From Paraburkholderia tropica (lineage in GTDB: Bacteria > Pseudomonadota > Gammaproteobacteria > Burkholderiales > Burkholderiaceae): a stretch of DNA of 64,000 nt. Where the stretch lies: positions 277,816 through 341,815 of the forward strand of contig NZ_FNZM01000010.1 in the NCBI RefSeq assembly GCF_900109265.1, given 5' to 3'. The number at the start of each line of letters is the position of its first letter. Positions within the stretch are counted from its first letter, which is position 1. Shown one piece after another: positions 53,332-62,674 of the stretch. The notes beneath the pieces were generated by a model. The model had not been told where the DNA came from. It ran no database searches and worked only from the letters and a program-made list of their open reading frames with translations. The position numbers were made by a program, and so were the translations under genes.

Positions 53332-54822
53332 TTAGCGGCCGAACTCATAGTCGCTTTCGCGCACGCGCCGCGTCTGGTGACGAAACGCGAACGTGAAGCC
53401 AGGCCACAGCGACGTGACCTTGCCGCTTTTCGTCTGATAGTAGCTATGGCAGCCCGACTTCCAGACCGTGCGCGCGAGCTGCGCCTGCAGCTTCGCGTTG
53501 AACGCGCGCTGCACGTCGGCGCGCACGTTCATCGTGCGCGCGCGACGGCGCTGCATCGCGCGGATGCAATCGGCGATATAGCAGATCTGCGACTCGATCA
53601 TGTAGATCATCGAGTTGTGGCCGAGACCCGTGTTCGGGCCGATCACGATGAAGAAGTTCGGAAAGCCCGCCACGCTCGCGCCCAGATATGCCTCGGGACC
53701 GTCCCGCCGCCACGCTTCGCCGAGATCCGCGCCATTGAGGCCCGTCACGCGAAACGGCGCATCCACGTCGTTGACCTGAAAACCCGTGCCGCAGACGATC
53801 GCATCGACGCGATGATGCGTGCCGTCTTGCGTCACGACGCCATCGGCGACCACTTCGCGAATCGGCTCCGTTACGAGCGCCACGTTAGGCTGCGTGAGCG
53901 CCGGCAGATAGTCGCTCGATAGCAGCACGCGCTTGCAGCCGAGCAGGTAATCGGGCGCGAGTTTCGCGCGCAGTGCCGCGTCCTTGACCTTATGCGCCAG
54001 ATAGTTGCGCGCGAATTTCATCGGCGCATTCAGCAGACGCAAATCGACGATAAAGCCGAGCGCGCGCGATTCGAGCTGGCAATAGATGGCCGCGCGCGCG
54101 AGCCGCTGCGCGAGCGGAACGTGTCGGTAAATCCAGCGCCGGCGCGCGCTGATCGCGCGGTCGCGGCGCGGCATGATCCACGGCGGCGTGCGCTGGAACA
54201 CCGTGAGCTGCGCGACGCGCGGCTGGATGCGCGGCACGAACTGGATCGCGCTCGCACCCGTGCCGATCACGGCCACGCGTTTGCCTTCGAGCGCGTAGTC
54301 GTGATCCCAGCGCGCCGAGTGAAACAGCGTGCCTTCGAAGCGATCGAGCCCGTCGATCGCGGGCAGGGCGGGACGCGAGAGCGGTCCGTTGGCGGCGATC
54401 AGCAGATCGGCTTCCACGGTTTCGGTCACGCCTTCGCGCTCGATCTCGATCACCCAGACGGCGCGCGTCACATCGAAACGCGCGGCGCTTACCCGCGAGC
54501 GATAGACGACGAAGCGCTCGACGTCGTATTTGCGCGCGCAGCGTTCGAGATAGTCGAGAATCTCCTGTTGCGGCGCGTAGGTGCGCGTCCAGTCCGGGTT
54601 CGGCTCGAATGAAAACGAATAGAGATGCGACGGCACATCGCACGCCGCGCCGGGATAGGCGTTGTCGCGCCAGGTGCCGCCGAGGCTCGCGGCGGCCTCG
54701 TAGATCGTGAACGACTCGATGCCCATGCGGCGCAAGCGGATCGCCATGCCAATACCGGCAAAACCGCTGCCGACGATGACGATGCGCGGCGCAGTGGAGG
54801 AGGGTCCCGCAGGTGTGGCCAT
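53332..54822 (-). CDS. Flavin-dependent monooxygenase, Baeyer-Villiger type
   Basis: FAD/NADPH-dependent monooxygenase of 496 residues. The FAD motif IVIVGSGFAGIG is at the N-terminus, and the NADPH motif VAVIGTGASAIQF near residue 175. The type I BVMO fingerprint FxGxxxHxxxW reads FEGTLFHSARW near 160. Such enzymes insert oxygen next to ketones. No neighbour indicates the substrate. I start at ATG 54822, just before the FAD motif. Confidence 0.9.
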   Translation of the reverse strand: MATPAGPSSTAPRIVIVGSGFAGIGMAIRLRRMGIESFTIYEAAASLGGTWRDNAYPGAACDVPSHLYSFSFEPNPDWTRTYAPQQEILDYLERCARKYDVERFVVYRSRVSAARFDVTRAVWVIEIEREGVTETVEADLLIAANGPLSRPALPAIDGLDRFEGTLFHSARWDHDYALEGKRVAVIGTGASAIQFVPRIQPRVAQLTVFQRTPPWIMPRRDRAISARRRWIYRHVPLAQRLARAAIYCQLESRALGFIVDLRLLNAPMKFARNYLAHKVKDAALRAKLAPDYLLGCKRVLLSSDYLPALTQPNVALVTEPIREVVADGVVTQDGTHHRVDAIVCGTGFQVNDVDAPFRVTGLNGADLGEAWRRDGPEAYLGASVAGFPNFFIVIGPNTGLGHNSMIYMIESQICYIADCIRAMQRRRARTMNVRADVQRAFNAKLQAQLARTVWKSGCHSYYQTKSGKVTSLWPGFTFAFRHQTRRVRESDYEFGR

Positions 54823-54946
54823 GATCGTGTGCTTCTTCAAAGCGGGAGCGCGTGCTCGAAAAATGAAAGGCAGCGCCGATGTAAAACGGGCTCCGCGAGG
54901 GAGCCCGTGATCCAAAAGCAGCGGCGAATGCGCGGCGGCTGGGCGC

Positions 54947-56134
54947 CTAGCTGTTCCAGTCGTCGGAACTGCTGTCGTTGCTGCCCATGTCGACGCCGCC
55001 GCCCGAACCGTCGTCCCAGTCGTTCGAGCCCTGGCCGAAGTCGAGACCGCCGCCGTTGCCGCCGTCGCGCGGCACACGGCGGCCGTCGTCGTCGACAATC
55101 ACGTCGCGTTCGATCACACGGTCGCGGCCGTGGTTGAGCGCCTCGCCGAGCAGCACGCCCGTCAGCAGACCGCCCATGCCGCCCATTCCACCGCCGCCTT
55201 GCTGCACGATGACTTGCGGTTGCTGCTGTGGCGGATATTGCGGCGGATATTGCGGATTGTGACCAAAGGCGGCGTCGGCTTCACGCGCGTAGGCCGAGCC
55301 GCTGCCGTACGCAGCCGCCGGTGCGGCGGCGTGGGCGTTCGGATCGGGGCGGCCTTCGGCGCGCGCCTTGAGGCTTTCGAACTGGCGTTCCAGATCTTCG
55401 ATCTCGTAGGGTGCGACCGGATTCGTGCTGCCCGAAAGCCGCTCGACCACGCCGCGAAGCTGCGTTTCGAACGCTTCGAGATCCTTCTCCAGCACCTCGT
55501 GACCGGCCGCCGTCGAGAGCTTCACGTCGAGCTTGAGCGAACGCACGCCATTGAGCAGGTCGGTGGCGCGCTTGAGCTGGTCGCGGCGGTCGTCGCCGGC
55601 CTTGGCGTCGTCGTTCGATTTCGCGCGGCGCAGCGTCCAGCGCAGCACGAGCGCGATGCCGATCACGACGATCGCAATGCCGATCCACATGCCAATGCCA
55701 GGACCGTGCCTGACCGGCGCGGCAGAGGCCATGGCGGCGGCGGGCGCGACGGATTGCGATTGCTGCGCGAACGGATTGCTTGCGCGGTTGGTGGTGACGC
55801 TACCGGCGCGCGCGGCGTCGGAGCGGATTTTGGCTTCGACCTGCGCGAAGCGCTGCGGCTGCGTGAAGCGCACTTGCGGGTCGAGCTGCTTCGCCTGCTG
55901 GACCTGCGTGAGCGCATCGGCGTAACGGCCTTCGCGGTTGAGCACCTGCGCGTACAGATAGTGCGCGCGGGCGTTGTCCGGATGCGCCTGCAGAACCTCG
56001 GTGAGACCCGAGTCGGCGCGTTGCCAGTCGCCTTGCGACATCGCGGATTCGATCTGCTGGACGCTCGGCACGGCGAACGCCAGGCCGCTCACGAGCGCAA
56101 GCGAAGCGAAAACAGCGACAAAAAACTTTTTCAT
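54947..56134 (-). CDS. TPR protein with one membrane helix and Gly/Asp-rich tail
   Basis: A 395-residue envelope protein. Signal peptide (MKKFFVAVFASLALVSGLAFA) and TPR-like helices (about 25-95) precede a linker, one transmembrane helix (about 148-170) with basic RRAK on its cytosolic side, and a helical segment (about 175-275). The C-terminal 100 residues are Pro/Gln then Gly/Asp/Ser-rich (GGGGMGGMGG and NDSSSDDWNS). It follows the PspA-like gene 96 bases downstream in the same direction, so the two probably form a stress-response operon. Confidence 0.87.
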   Translation of the reverse strand: MKKFFVAVFASLALVSGLAFAVPSVQQIESAMSQGDWQRADSGLTEVLQAHPDNARAHYLYAQVLNREGRYADALTQVQQAKQLDPQVRFTQPQRFAQVEAKIRSDAARAGSVTTNRASNPFAQQSQSVAPAAAMASAAPVRHGPGIGMWIGIAIVVIGIALVLRWTLRRAKSNDDAKAGDDRRDQLKRATDLLNGVRSLKLDVKLSTAAGHEVLEKDLEAFETQLRGVVERLSGSTNPVAPYEIEDLERQFESLKARAEGRPDPNAHAAAPAAAYGSGSAYAREADAAFGHNPQYPPQYPPQQQPQVIVQQGGGGMGGMGGLLTGVLLGEALNHGRDRVIERDVIVDDDGRRVPRDGGNGGGLDFGQGSNDWDDGSGGGVDMGSNDSSSDDWNS

Positions 56135-56230
56135 GTTGCAGGCCGGGCGGCTTGTCGCCCGTCTCCATGACAGTGTTACGTGGATGCGGCGCGCGAAGAC
56201 CGCTGCGCCGCATCCGTCACGCGCGGCGTG

Positions 56231-56911
56231 TTACTGCGCCGGCGTATTCAGCTGCTTTTTCAGGGCTTCGAGGCGGTCATCCACCGACGGGCCCTTGTTC
56301 AGCGCGGCGAGCTTGTCGTCGAGCGCCTTGCCGCTCGACGTGTCCGCCGAATTCAGGCGGGCGTCGGAGCGGGCGTTCGACAGATTCACCTTGTCTTCGA
56401 GCTTCTGGAAGTCCTGCGCAAGATTCTTGCCGCCGATGCCGCCGAGCGCGGTCGCCGCGACGTCCTTGGCCTGGGCGATCTGCTGCTTCGCCTGCAGGAT
56501 GTTCGAGCGTGCGTTGAGGTCGTTGCGGCGCGAACGCATGTCGTCGATCTGCTGCTTCAGCTGGTCGACCGACGGTTCGAGCTTGGCGAGTTCCGCCGCG
56601 AGCGCGTCGCGTTCGGCTTCAGCCGTCGACTGCGCGCCGAGCGCCTCGCGAGCGAGCGCTTCGTCGCCCGATTGCAGCGCGCGCTTCGCGCCGTCTTCGT
56701 ACTTCTTCGCCTTGTCGGCGGCCACGTCGCGCTTGCTTTGCTGCATTGCGACCTGCGCCTGGATCTCGACGAGCGAGTTCTCGGCTTTCGCAATGCTGTC
56801 GTCGAGTTCGCGCACGATCTGGCGCGCGTCGCGCGACGGGTCCTGCACGGAGTCGGCGGCATCGTTCAAGAGACCCTTGACCGTGCGAGAGATGGAGTCG
56901 AAAAGCGACAT
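56231..56911 (-). CDS. PspA/IM30-family membrane-stress protein
   Basis: A 226-residue, almost wholly coiled-coil protein beginning MSLFDSISRTVKGLLNDAADSV, the PspA amphipathic-helix start. ESCRT-III-related PspA proteins bind stressed inner membrane. Repeating heptads of Ala/Glu/Lys/Arg run to about residue 180. The C-terminal end is diverged. CGGAGAA precedes the ATG at 56911. It lacks a PspF/PspBC neighbourhood but is paired with the downstream TPR membrane protein. Confidence 0.88.
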   Translation of the reverse strand: MSLFDSISRTVKGLLNDAADSVQDPSRDARQIVRELDDSIAKAENSLVEIQAQVAMQQSKRDVAADKAKKYEDGAKRALQSGDEALAREALGAQSTAEAERDALAAELAKLEPSVDQLKQQIDDMRSRRNDLNARSNILQAKQQIAQAKDVAATALGGIGGKNLAQDFQKLEDKVNLSNARSDARLNSADTSSGKALDDKLAALNKGPSVDDRLEALKKQLNTPAQ

Positions 56912-57259
56912 GTAATTCTCCGGTGAAATGAGATCGGCCCTACATTTGGCGGGCCGCGATGCGGCTTGCGGCACGTGCGCGCGCCTCGCGTTCAGCTTAC
57001 GCCGCTTTGGGCGAGCCGCGCATGCAGCGCGCAAATCGGGACGAAAGCGCCGATTGCAATAGCGCGAACGATTCACGCCGACACAATTGACCTTTCTTCA
57101 CGTCGCGCCGCGTTTCATGCGTGGCCCAGCGCGCATCGCTCGCGGATATTACACCACGGGGTCTCTTAAAAGGGACTTAAAGGCACGGCGCGCAGAGGGT
57201 GCCTCGCGCGTGCATCGGCCGTCGCGTTGGCCGTCTTATTGGCGCGGGCAGGCGCGCGC
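56912..57259. other. 348-base region upstream of pspA-like gene
   Basis: No supported gene. It lies downstream of the RHH protein gene and upstream of the PspA gene, both on the minus strand, so it should carry the PspA promoter. I see no strong promoter or terminator. Confidence 0.35.
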
Positions 57260-57853
57260 TCAGGCGAACTTGCCGCCCTCGGGCGCGGGGCCATGGCGAT
57301 GCGTGTTTTCTTCGTCGCGGTCGTCGAGCGTGCGACGGGCGAACGGTGTGCCGCTGAGCGGCTGCAGCGGTTCGTTATCGGCGAAATGCACGTCTTGCGG
57401 CAGCGCGGCGTGGCTTTCCTGCGCAGCGCTTTCGGCGGCGGATGCCGCGAGGCGTGCGACCGCTTGCGCCACTTCGTGCGTGGCGTCGTGTTCGAGACGG
57501 GCCTCGTGATCTTCGTGTGTTTCGTCGGATGTCTGCGCGTGCTCGAGCGGCGTGGCGGCTTCGAGCGGCGCGTTTGCTTCGTCGGCGACAGCGGGCCGGA
57601 TACCGGCGCGTCCCGGCTTCAGCGGTTTGGCGGCCTTGCGCAAGACCTGCGCGAGCGCGTCAGGCTGGCGCGGCGCATTCAGACGGTCGACGATGCTGGC
57701 CGCCTTCACCTGGTCGCTGGTCGCGCTGAAGGCGATCACCGCGCGCCGCATGAGCTCGCTGATGCTGATGCCGAGTTCGTCGGCAGTGGCGGAGATCGCG
57801 CGTTTCTGCGCGGGGGTGACGAAGACCACGATGCGTTCGCTGGGCTTGTTCAT
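57260..57853 (-). CDS. Ribbon-helix-helix-like protein with long acidic tail
   Basis: A 197-residue protein. The first ~50 residues (MNKPSERIVVFVTPAQKRAI, then ADELGISISELMRRAVIAF) fit a ribbon-helix-helix DNA-binding fold of the Arc/CopG type. The remaining ~145 residues are Ala/Glu/His/Asp-rich and probably disordered. There is no partner toxin gene next to it, so an antitoxin role is not supported; a transcription or nucleoid role is possible. Confidence 0.7.
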   Translation of the reverse strand: MNKPSERIVVFVTPAQKRAISATADELGISISELMRRAVIAFSATSDQVKAASIVDRLNAPRQPDALAQVLRKAAKPLKPGRAGIRPAVADEANAPLEAATPLEHAQTSDETHEDHEARLEHDATHEVAQAVARLAASAAESAAQESHAALPQDVHFADNEPLQPLSGTPFARRTLDDRDEENTHRHGPAPEGGKFA

Positions 57854-58510
57854 GATCGGCTCGCCGATGGATCGGCGTCGGGGTCGGCCTCGAATGACCT
57901 CGGGTCCGGCGCGGGTGGGGCGGCCGTTACAGCAGCGCGATGGCCGCCGCTCGCGCAGGGGCGTGCAGCAATCTCTCCATGATAAGACGAGACGCGCGAT
58001 GCGCAACGCCAAGCTGCGCGCACGGCGCTTGCGCATCGCGCAATGATCTATTGCGGATCGGGGCGCGCAGCGTCGAAAGCGCGTGCCGATCCCCCATCGC
58101 TTCGACACTTTCTCCGCAGAACGCGTCAGATGGCGCAAACTGCCGTCACCGCACGGCATTCACGGCGAATAAACAGGTCGGCATGAGCTTGTCCAGGAAA
58201 CTCTTACAAAAAAAGCGCGACCGCCCCCGCCCGAATTATTTAGAATGCGCTGTTACATTTCGCGTCGATGCAGCGCACAAGGCTTCATGGGCGGGCTTCA
58301 CGCGAAAGGGTGATGAAAGATTCACCTTGCGACGGCGCGCGGAATTCGCGCGCCACGTGGCCGGACGGGGGCGTTGCCGGCCGCGTTACGGAACCGCGCT
58401 CGGGGCGCGGCGCCGTCACATGCCGCATTGGCGCCATGACGCCATGATCGAGATCTACGCGCGCTTGCCGCGCAGCCGCGGCGCAAACGAACGCGCCAAT
58501 CATTCCAGTC
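57854..58510 (+). other. 657-base region upstream of the PBP1A gene
   Basis: No gene is supported; long open frames here are out of keeping with codon bias. A TAGAAT (58241-58246) in an AT-rich patch (58190-58260) may be the PBP1A promoter -10, without a good -35. The 260 bases before the PBP1A ATG would be a long leader. Confidence 0.4.
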
Positions 58511-61012
58511 ATGCCTATCATTAAACGACCGCCTTCACCGCAGTACCCGAACGACGATCGGGAACCCTCCTTCAACCGTGGACGCGAGCCGCAGCGCCGC
58601 GACGACGCGCGCGACGAACGGCCCAAACGCCGCTCGATCGGTGCGTCGATCGCGCTCGGCTTCTTCGGCCTGTTCGCCACGCTGGCCGTGGTGGGCGCGC
58701 TGATCGTCGGCTATGCGCTCGTCGTGATGGGCCCGCAGCTGCCTTCGCTCGACGCGCTCACGAACTATCAGCCGAAGGTGCCGCTGCGCATCTACACGGC
58801 CGACCACGTGCTGATCGGCGAATTCGGTGAAGAGCGACGTCAGCTCGTGCGCTTCGACGACATCCCCGACGTGCAGAAGAAGGCCGTGCTCGCGATCGAG
58901 GACTATCGCTTCTACGAACACGGCGGCGTCGACTTCGTCGGCATTCTGCGCGCAGGCGTGGCCGATCTGATGCACGGCGGCGCGTCGCAGGGCGCGAGCA
59001 CGATCACGATGCAGGTCGCGCGTAACTTCTTCCTCTCGAGCGAGAAGACCTACACGCGCAAGATCTACGAAATGCTGCTGGCGTACAAGATCGAACGTGC
59101 GCTCACGAAGGATCAGATCCTCGAGCTGTACATGAACCAGATTTATCTGGGTCAGCGCGCCTACGGTTTTTCGGCCGCCGCGCGCGTGTACTTCGGCAAG
59201 GATCTCAAGGACATCACGCTCGCCGAAGCGGCGATGCTCGCGGGTCTGCCGAAGGCGCCGTCCGCGTATAACCCGATCGTCAATCCGAAGCGCGCGAAGA
59301 TCCGCCAGGCGTACATCCTCAAGCGCATGCTCGATCTCGGCTACGTGACCCAGGCGCAGTACGACGAGGCCATCAAGGAGCCGCTGCACACGCGCACCGC
59401 GGGCACCGAATACAGCGTGCACGCCGAGTACGTCGCGGAAATGGTGCGCCAGATGATGTACGCGCAGTACAAGGACGAAACGTACACGCGCGGTCTCACG
59501 GTCACCACGACCATCGACAGCGCCGATCAGAACGCCGCCTACGCCGCCGTGCGCAAGGGCGTGATGGATTACGAGCGCCGTCACGGCTATCGCGGTCCGG
59601 AAGGTTTCGTGCAACTGCCGCCGGCCGGCGACGACCGCGACCAGGCGATCGACGACGCACTGACCGATCACCCCGACAACGGCGACCTCGTCTCCGCGGT
59701 CGTGATCGACGCCACGCCGAAATCGGTGACGGCGCAACTGCTCGACGGTACGCAGATCACGGTGACGGGCCAGGGCCTGCGCTTCGTGGCGGCGGGTCTG
59801 TCGCCGCGCGCGTCGAACGCGCTGCGCATTAAGTCCGGCTCGATCGTGCGCCTGATCGCCGACGAGAAGAACGACTGGCAGATCACGCAGTTGCCGCAGG
59901 TGGAGGGCGCGCTCGTCTCGCTCACGCCGCAGGACGGTGCGATCCGCGCGTTGATCGGCGGCTTCGATTTCAACAAGAACAAGTTCAACCACGTCACGCA
60001 AGCCTGGCGTCAGCCGGGTTCGAGCTTCAAACCGTTCATCTATTCGGCGTCGCTCGAAAAGGGCCTCGGACCGGCGACCATCATCAACGATGCGCCGCTG
60101 TATTTTCCGCCGAGCTCGCCGGGCGGCGACGCATGGGAACCGAAGGACGACGATCAACCCGACGGCCCGATGCCGATGCGCCTCGCGCTGCAGAAGTCGA
60201 AGAACCTCGTGTCGATCCGCATCCTGTCGTATATCGGCACGAAGTACGCGCAGGATTACGTGACGCAGCGCTTCGGTTTCGACGCGGACAAGACACCGCC
60301 GTATCTGCCGATGGCGCTCGGCGCGGGGCTCGTCACGCCGCTGCAATCGGCGGGTGCGTACTCGGTGTTCGCGAACGGCGGTTATCGCATCAATCCGTAT
60401 CTGATCGCCGAAGTCGACGACGCGCACGGCCAGCCGATCTCGCGTGCGCAGCCGCTGGTCGCCGGCCAGAACGCGCCGCAGACGATCACGCCGCGTAACG
60501 CGTACATCATGAACAGCCTGCTGCATTCGGTGGCGACGGCGGGGACGGGCGCGGGCACCAACGTGCTGCATCGCGACGACCTGCAAGGCAAGACCGGTAC
60601 GACCAACGACGCGCACGACGGCTGGTTCGCCGGCTATCAGCACACGCTGGTGGCGGTCGCGTGGATGGGTTACGACCAGCCGAAGAGCCTCGGTAGCCGC
60701 GAGTTCGGCGCGCAGCTCGCGTTGCCGATCTGGGTCGACTACATGAGCAAGGCGCTGCGAGGCATTCCGCAGGAAGAGCCGCCGATGCCGCAAGGTCTCA
60801 CGACCATCGGCAGCGAGCTGTACTACTCGGATATGACGCCGGGTGCGGGCTTCGTTTCGGCCATCGGCATGGATGCGGGCGTGCCGGCCGGCGCGGCCAG
60901 CGATGCGAGCGGCGCAACGGGCAGCATGGGTCCGGGCGGCATGACGCCGCCGAGCGTGACCACGAGCGAGAAGCAGCAGATCATGGATCTCTTTGAGACG
61001 AACAAGCCGTAA
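58511..61012 (+). CDS. mrcA: Penicillin-binding protein 1A (bifunctional)
   Basis: Inner-membrane class A PBP of 833 residues that polymerises and cross-links peptidoglycan. A basic cytosolic start and one membrane helix (about 45-72) precede the glycosyltransferase domain with EDYRFYEHGG (Glu130) and GASTITMQVARN. An OB-like insertion follows. The transpeptidase motifs are SSFK (about 503), SKN (about 563) and KTGTT (about 694). The last ~60 residues are Gly/Ala/Met-rich. Domain order and length fit MrcA/PonA. Confidence 0.95.
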   Translation: MPIIKRPPSPQYPNDDREPSFNRGREPQRRDDARDERPKRRSIGASIALGFFGLFATLAVVGALIVGYALVVMGPQLPSLDALTNYQPKVPLRIYTADHVLIGEFGEERRQLVRFDDIPDVQKKAVLAIEDYRFYEHGGVDFVGILRAGVADLMHGGASQGASTITMQVARNFFLSSEKTYTRKIYEMLLAYKIERALTKDQILELYMNQIYLGQRAYGFSAAARVYFGKDLKDITLAEAAMLAGLPKAPSAYNPIVNPKRAKIRQAYILKRMLDLGYVTQAQYDEAIKEPLHTRTAGTEYSVHAEYVAEMVRQMMYAQYKDETYTRGLTVTTTIDSADQNAAYAAVRKGVMDYERRHGYRGPEGFVQLPPAGDDRDQAIDDALTDHPDNGDLVSAVVIDATPKSVTAQLLDGTQITVTGQGLRFVAAGLSPRASNALRIKSGSIVRLIADEKNDWQITQLPQVEGALVSLTPQDGAIRALIGGFDFNKNKFNHVTQAWRQPGSSFKPFIYSASLEKGLGPATIINDAPLYFPPSSPGGDAWEPKDDDQPDGPMPMRLALQKSKNLVSIRILSYIGTKYAQDYVTQRFGFDADKTPPYLPMALGAGLVTPLQSAGAYSVFANGGYRINPYLIAEVDDAHGQPISRAQPLVAGQNAPQTITPRNAYIMNSLLHSVATAGTGAGTNVLHRDDLQGKTGTTNDAHDGWFAGYQHTLVAVAWMGYDQPKSLGSREFGAQLALPIWVDYMSKALRGIPQEEPPMPQGLTTIGSELYYSDMTPGAGFVSAIGMDAGVPAGAASDASGATGSMGPGGMTPPSVTTSEKQQIMDLFETNKP

Positions 61013-61495
61013 CGCTGCGGTATTCGCTCAGGTTCGCCGCTTCACCTCATTAACACGGCACGTCGGCAACGACGTGCCGTGTTTTGTTTTGTTTTGTGCG
61101 GACAATTCTCTTTGGCAACAAGGGTTTGGGTGGGTTGCCCAGGGCTTGTCCACAGGGACTTCAACAAAAACTGGGGATAAGTTGGCGTGACAACTGCATG
61201 CACGCTCGACCACGCAACGGACATTCACGTGCAGGTCGAGGCGCTATACACACCGCTAACGCAACATCGATCGATCGCACTGCTCGTGGAGGCGTTTTCA
61301 CGCCCCGCGCCTGTGACACCTTTCTGAAGCCCACCGCGCATGCAGTCTGACTGTTGAGCAATGTCAACTGTCTTGACGCGCGCTGGGTAAACGCAATCTT
61401 TTCTGCTGTCTCTGCCTGTTCTTAGGAATTGTCCTGTATTCGGGGCCTCATGCGCTCGTTGAGGATTGCTGGATAAATTTTCCGGCGAGACTTTG
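61013..61495 (+). other. 483-base gap before the CDI remnant
   Basis: Apart from the terminator at 61051-61091, no gene is supported. TTGTCCACA (61146-61154) and the inverted TTATCCCCA (61172-61180) resemble DnaA boxes but are only two. Sequence becomes AT-richer towards 61440. The ESPR gene follows. Confidence 0.4.
61051..61091 (+). terminator. Terminator after PBP1A gene
   Basis: A 13-bp perfect stem plus a closing G-C pair encloses a GCAA (GNRA) tetraloop. The T-rich tail GTTTTGTTTT follows. Confidence 0.92.
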
Positions 61496-62203
61496 ATGAA
61501 CAGGAATTTCAGGCTGGTCTACAGCAGGGTGCGTCACATGGTTGTGGCGGTGGAGGAGACTGCGACGGCCAGCGGTGGACGCGGGAAGGGCGAAGTGGTG
61601 GTGGCCGCTGCCATGATGCTGGCTGGCATGGCGGCGGGCGCACAGGCGCAGGTCGTTGCGGGCGGGGCGCATGCACCGCAGGTGCAGACCACGCCGAATG
61701 CCACGCCGCTGGTGAACCTGCCGTTCAATGCGAAACGCGTCTATCGAGTCATGAGCACGCACGGGCTGTCGATGGAGCGCCGTGCGGCGCCACCGCGTCC
61801 GCAACGACGACACGACGGCAAGGTCGCTGTGGCACGAAGCAATCAGCGCTGGTGCTCGGATGGCTTCGAGTTCCGGTGCGACAACGGGGAGCCGCTGCGT
61901 GTGACGTTCGCGCTGGACTGCTGTGACCGCGAGGCGATGAGCTGGGCGGCCACGACAGCAGGCCATAGCGGCGACATCGTGCGCGACGTGATGCTGGCGG
62001 CAGTGGAAAATCGCTTCGGTGACGCGTTGCATAGCAACATGGGGGCCGTCACCTTGCTAAAGTGGGCAGGAGTACCCAACTCACTTAAAAGTATATCTAC
62101 AGTGCCGGGTTTCGTCGTTCAACTGAACAAATTTGGAGTGAACCAAACGGTAGGCAGAGGGGCACATGCGCTGACGAATTCTGAGAGTTCAAAGAACCGG
62201 TAA
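61496..62203 (+). pseudogene. CdiA/FhaB N-terminus fused to IS3 transposase fragment and a foreign tail
   Basis: A chimeric 235-residue open frame. Residues 1-75 are the start of a two-partner-secreted exoprotein: ESPR (MNRNFRLVYSRVRHMVVAVEE), signal core ending AQA, then VVAGGAHAPQVQTTPN, the first strand region of a TPS domain. Residues ~76-176 are an internal piece of an IS3-family OrfB (KRVYRVM, RWCSDGFE, ALDCCDREAM). Residues ~177-235 are AT-richer and unlike either, ending SSKNR 9 bases before a small membrane-protein gene. This looks like a CdiA whose middle was lost by IS-mediated deletion, leaving a toxin tail. It is unlikely to be functional as CdiA. Confidence 0.7.
61721..62023 (+). 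mobile_element. IS3-family transposase (OrfB) remnant inside the chimera
   Basis: About 100 codons of an IS2-like OrfB, including the region around the first catalytic Asp (WCSDGFE). No terminal repeats remain. It is in frame with both flanks. Confidence 0.7.
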
Positions 62204-62212
62204 GGAGGATAC

Positions 62213-62539
62213 ATGTCTGTTGAAATAATTAGTGGGTTGATTGGAGGTTATCTGGCTCCGTTTATTTCTAAATTTCTTGGAAGGTTCAGGTTGTGGAAAG
62301 TCTTTGTTGGTACTGTTGCTCTCTTTTATTTTGCGTTTTTTATTATCGGATTTTTGACGGTCGGTCTTCATAAAACTGTTTCGAGATTCGTTGGATTTTT
62401 TGATCCTTTCGTGATCTCGGTTGTTTGCGGGGTATCATTGATAGTTACATTCGTTGCCTTGTTGGGCTCCATCGCACGTGAAGCGGAGCGTAAGAAGCAA
62501 TCATCAGGTTCGGCTGATAAACCCGGTGACGCTGACTGA
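62213..62539 (+). CDS. Small two-helix membrane protein, probable CDI immunity protein 1
   Basis: A 108-residue protein with a perfect AGGAGG Shine-Dalgarno. Two hydrophobic helices are predicted (about 28-52 and 66-90), followed by a charged tail (REAERKKQSSGSADKPGDAD). AT-rich relative to the chromosome. It starts 9 bases after the CdiA-derived frame, the usual cdiA-cdiI spacing. It is a paralogue of the protein at 62675 (LSGL/ISGL..GG start, I.KFLG.FRLW core). The toxin it would counter is not intact here. Confidence 0.65.
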   Translation: MSVEIISGLIGGYLAPFISKFLGRFRLWKVFVGTVALFYFAFFIIGFLTVGLHKTVSRFVGFFDPFVISVVCGVSLIVTFVALLGSIAREAERKKQSSGSADKPGDAD

Positions 62540-62549
62540 TAAAGGTTGA

Positions 62550-62660
62550 GATTCTGATTCCAGGGATGATGTTCGAACCGGTGTCAATCATCGCGCTATA
62601 GTGGGATAAACAACCAAGGGCGCGGCTCAGAAAGTCGTTAAATATTCGAAGGAAAAGTAA
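62550..62660 (+). pseudogene. Possible second toxin-tail remnant
   Basis: Between the two membrane-protein genes, one frame reads DDVRTGVNHRAIVG, a stop at 62607, then TTKGAAQKVVKYSKEK and a stop 14 bases before the next ATG. The placement mirrors the first tail/immunity pair. The stretch is short and carries an internal stop, so this is a weak call. Confidence 0.3.
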
Positions 62661-62674
62661 CGGAGGAATATCTG

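Noticed and set aside
57940..58524. 194-codon frame upstream of PBP1A
   Set aside because: Overlaps the PBP1A start, has atypical composition and no RBS; treated as intergenic.
58535..60793. 752-codon minus-strand frame opposite PBP1A
   Set aside because: Arg/Asp/Val-rich shadow of mrcA.
61146..61180. Two near-DnaA boxes (TTGTCCACA and inverted TTATCCCCA), possible origin
   Set aside because: Only two imperfect boxes, no AT-rich unwinding region and no replication gene nearby; chance is more likely.
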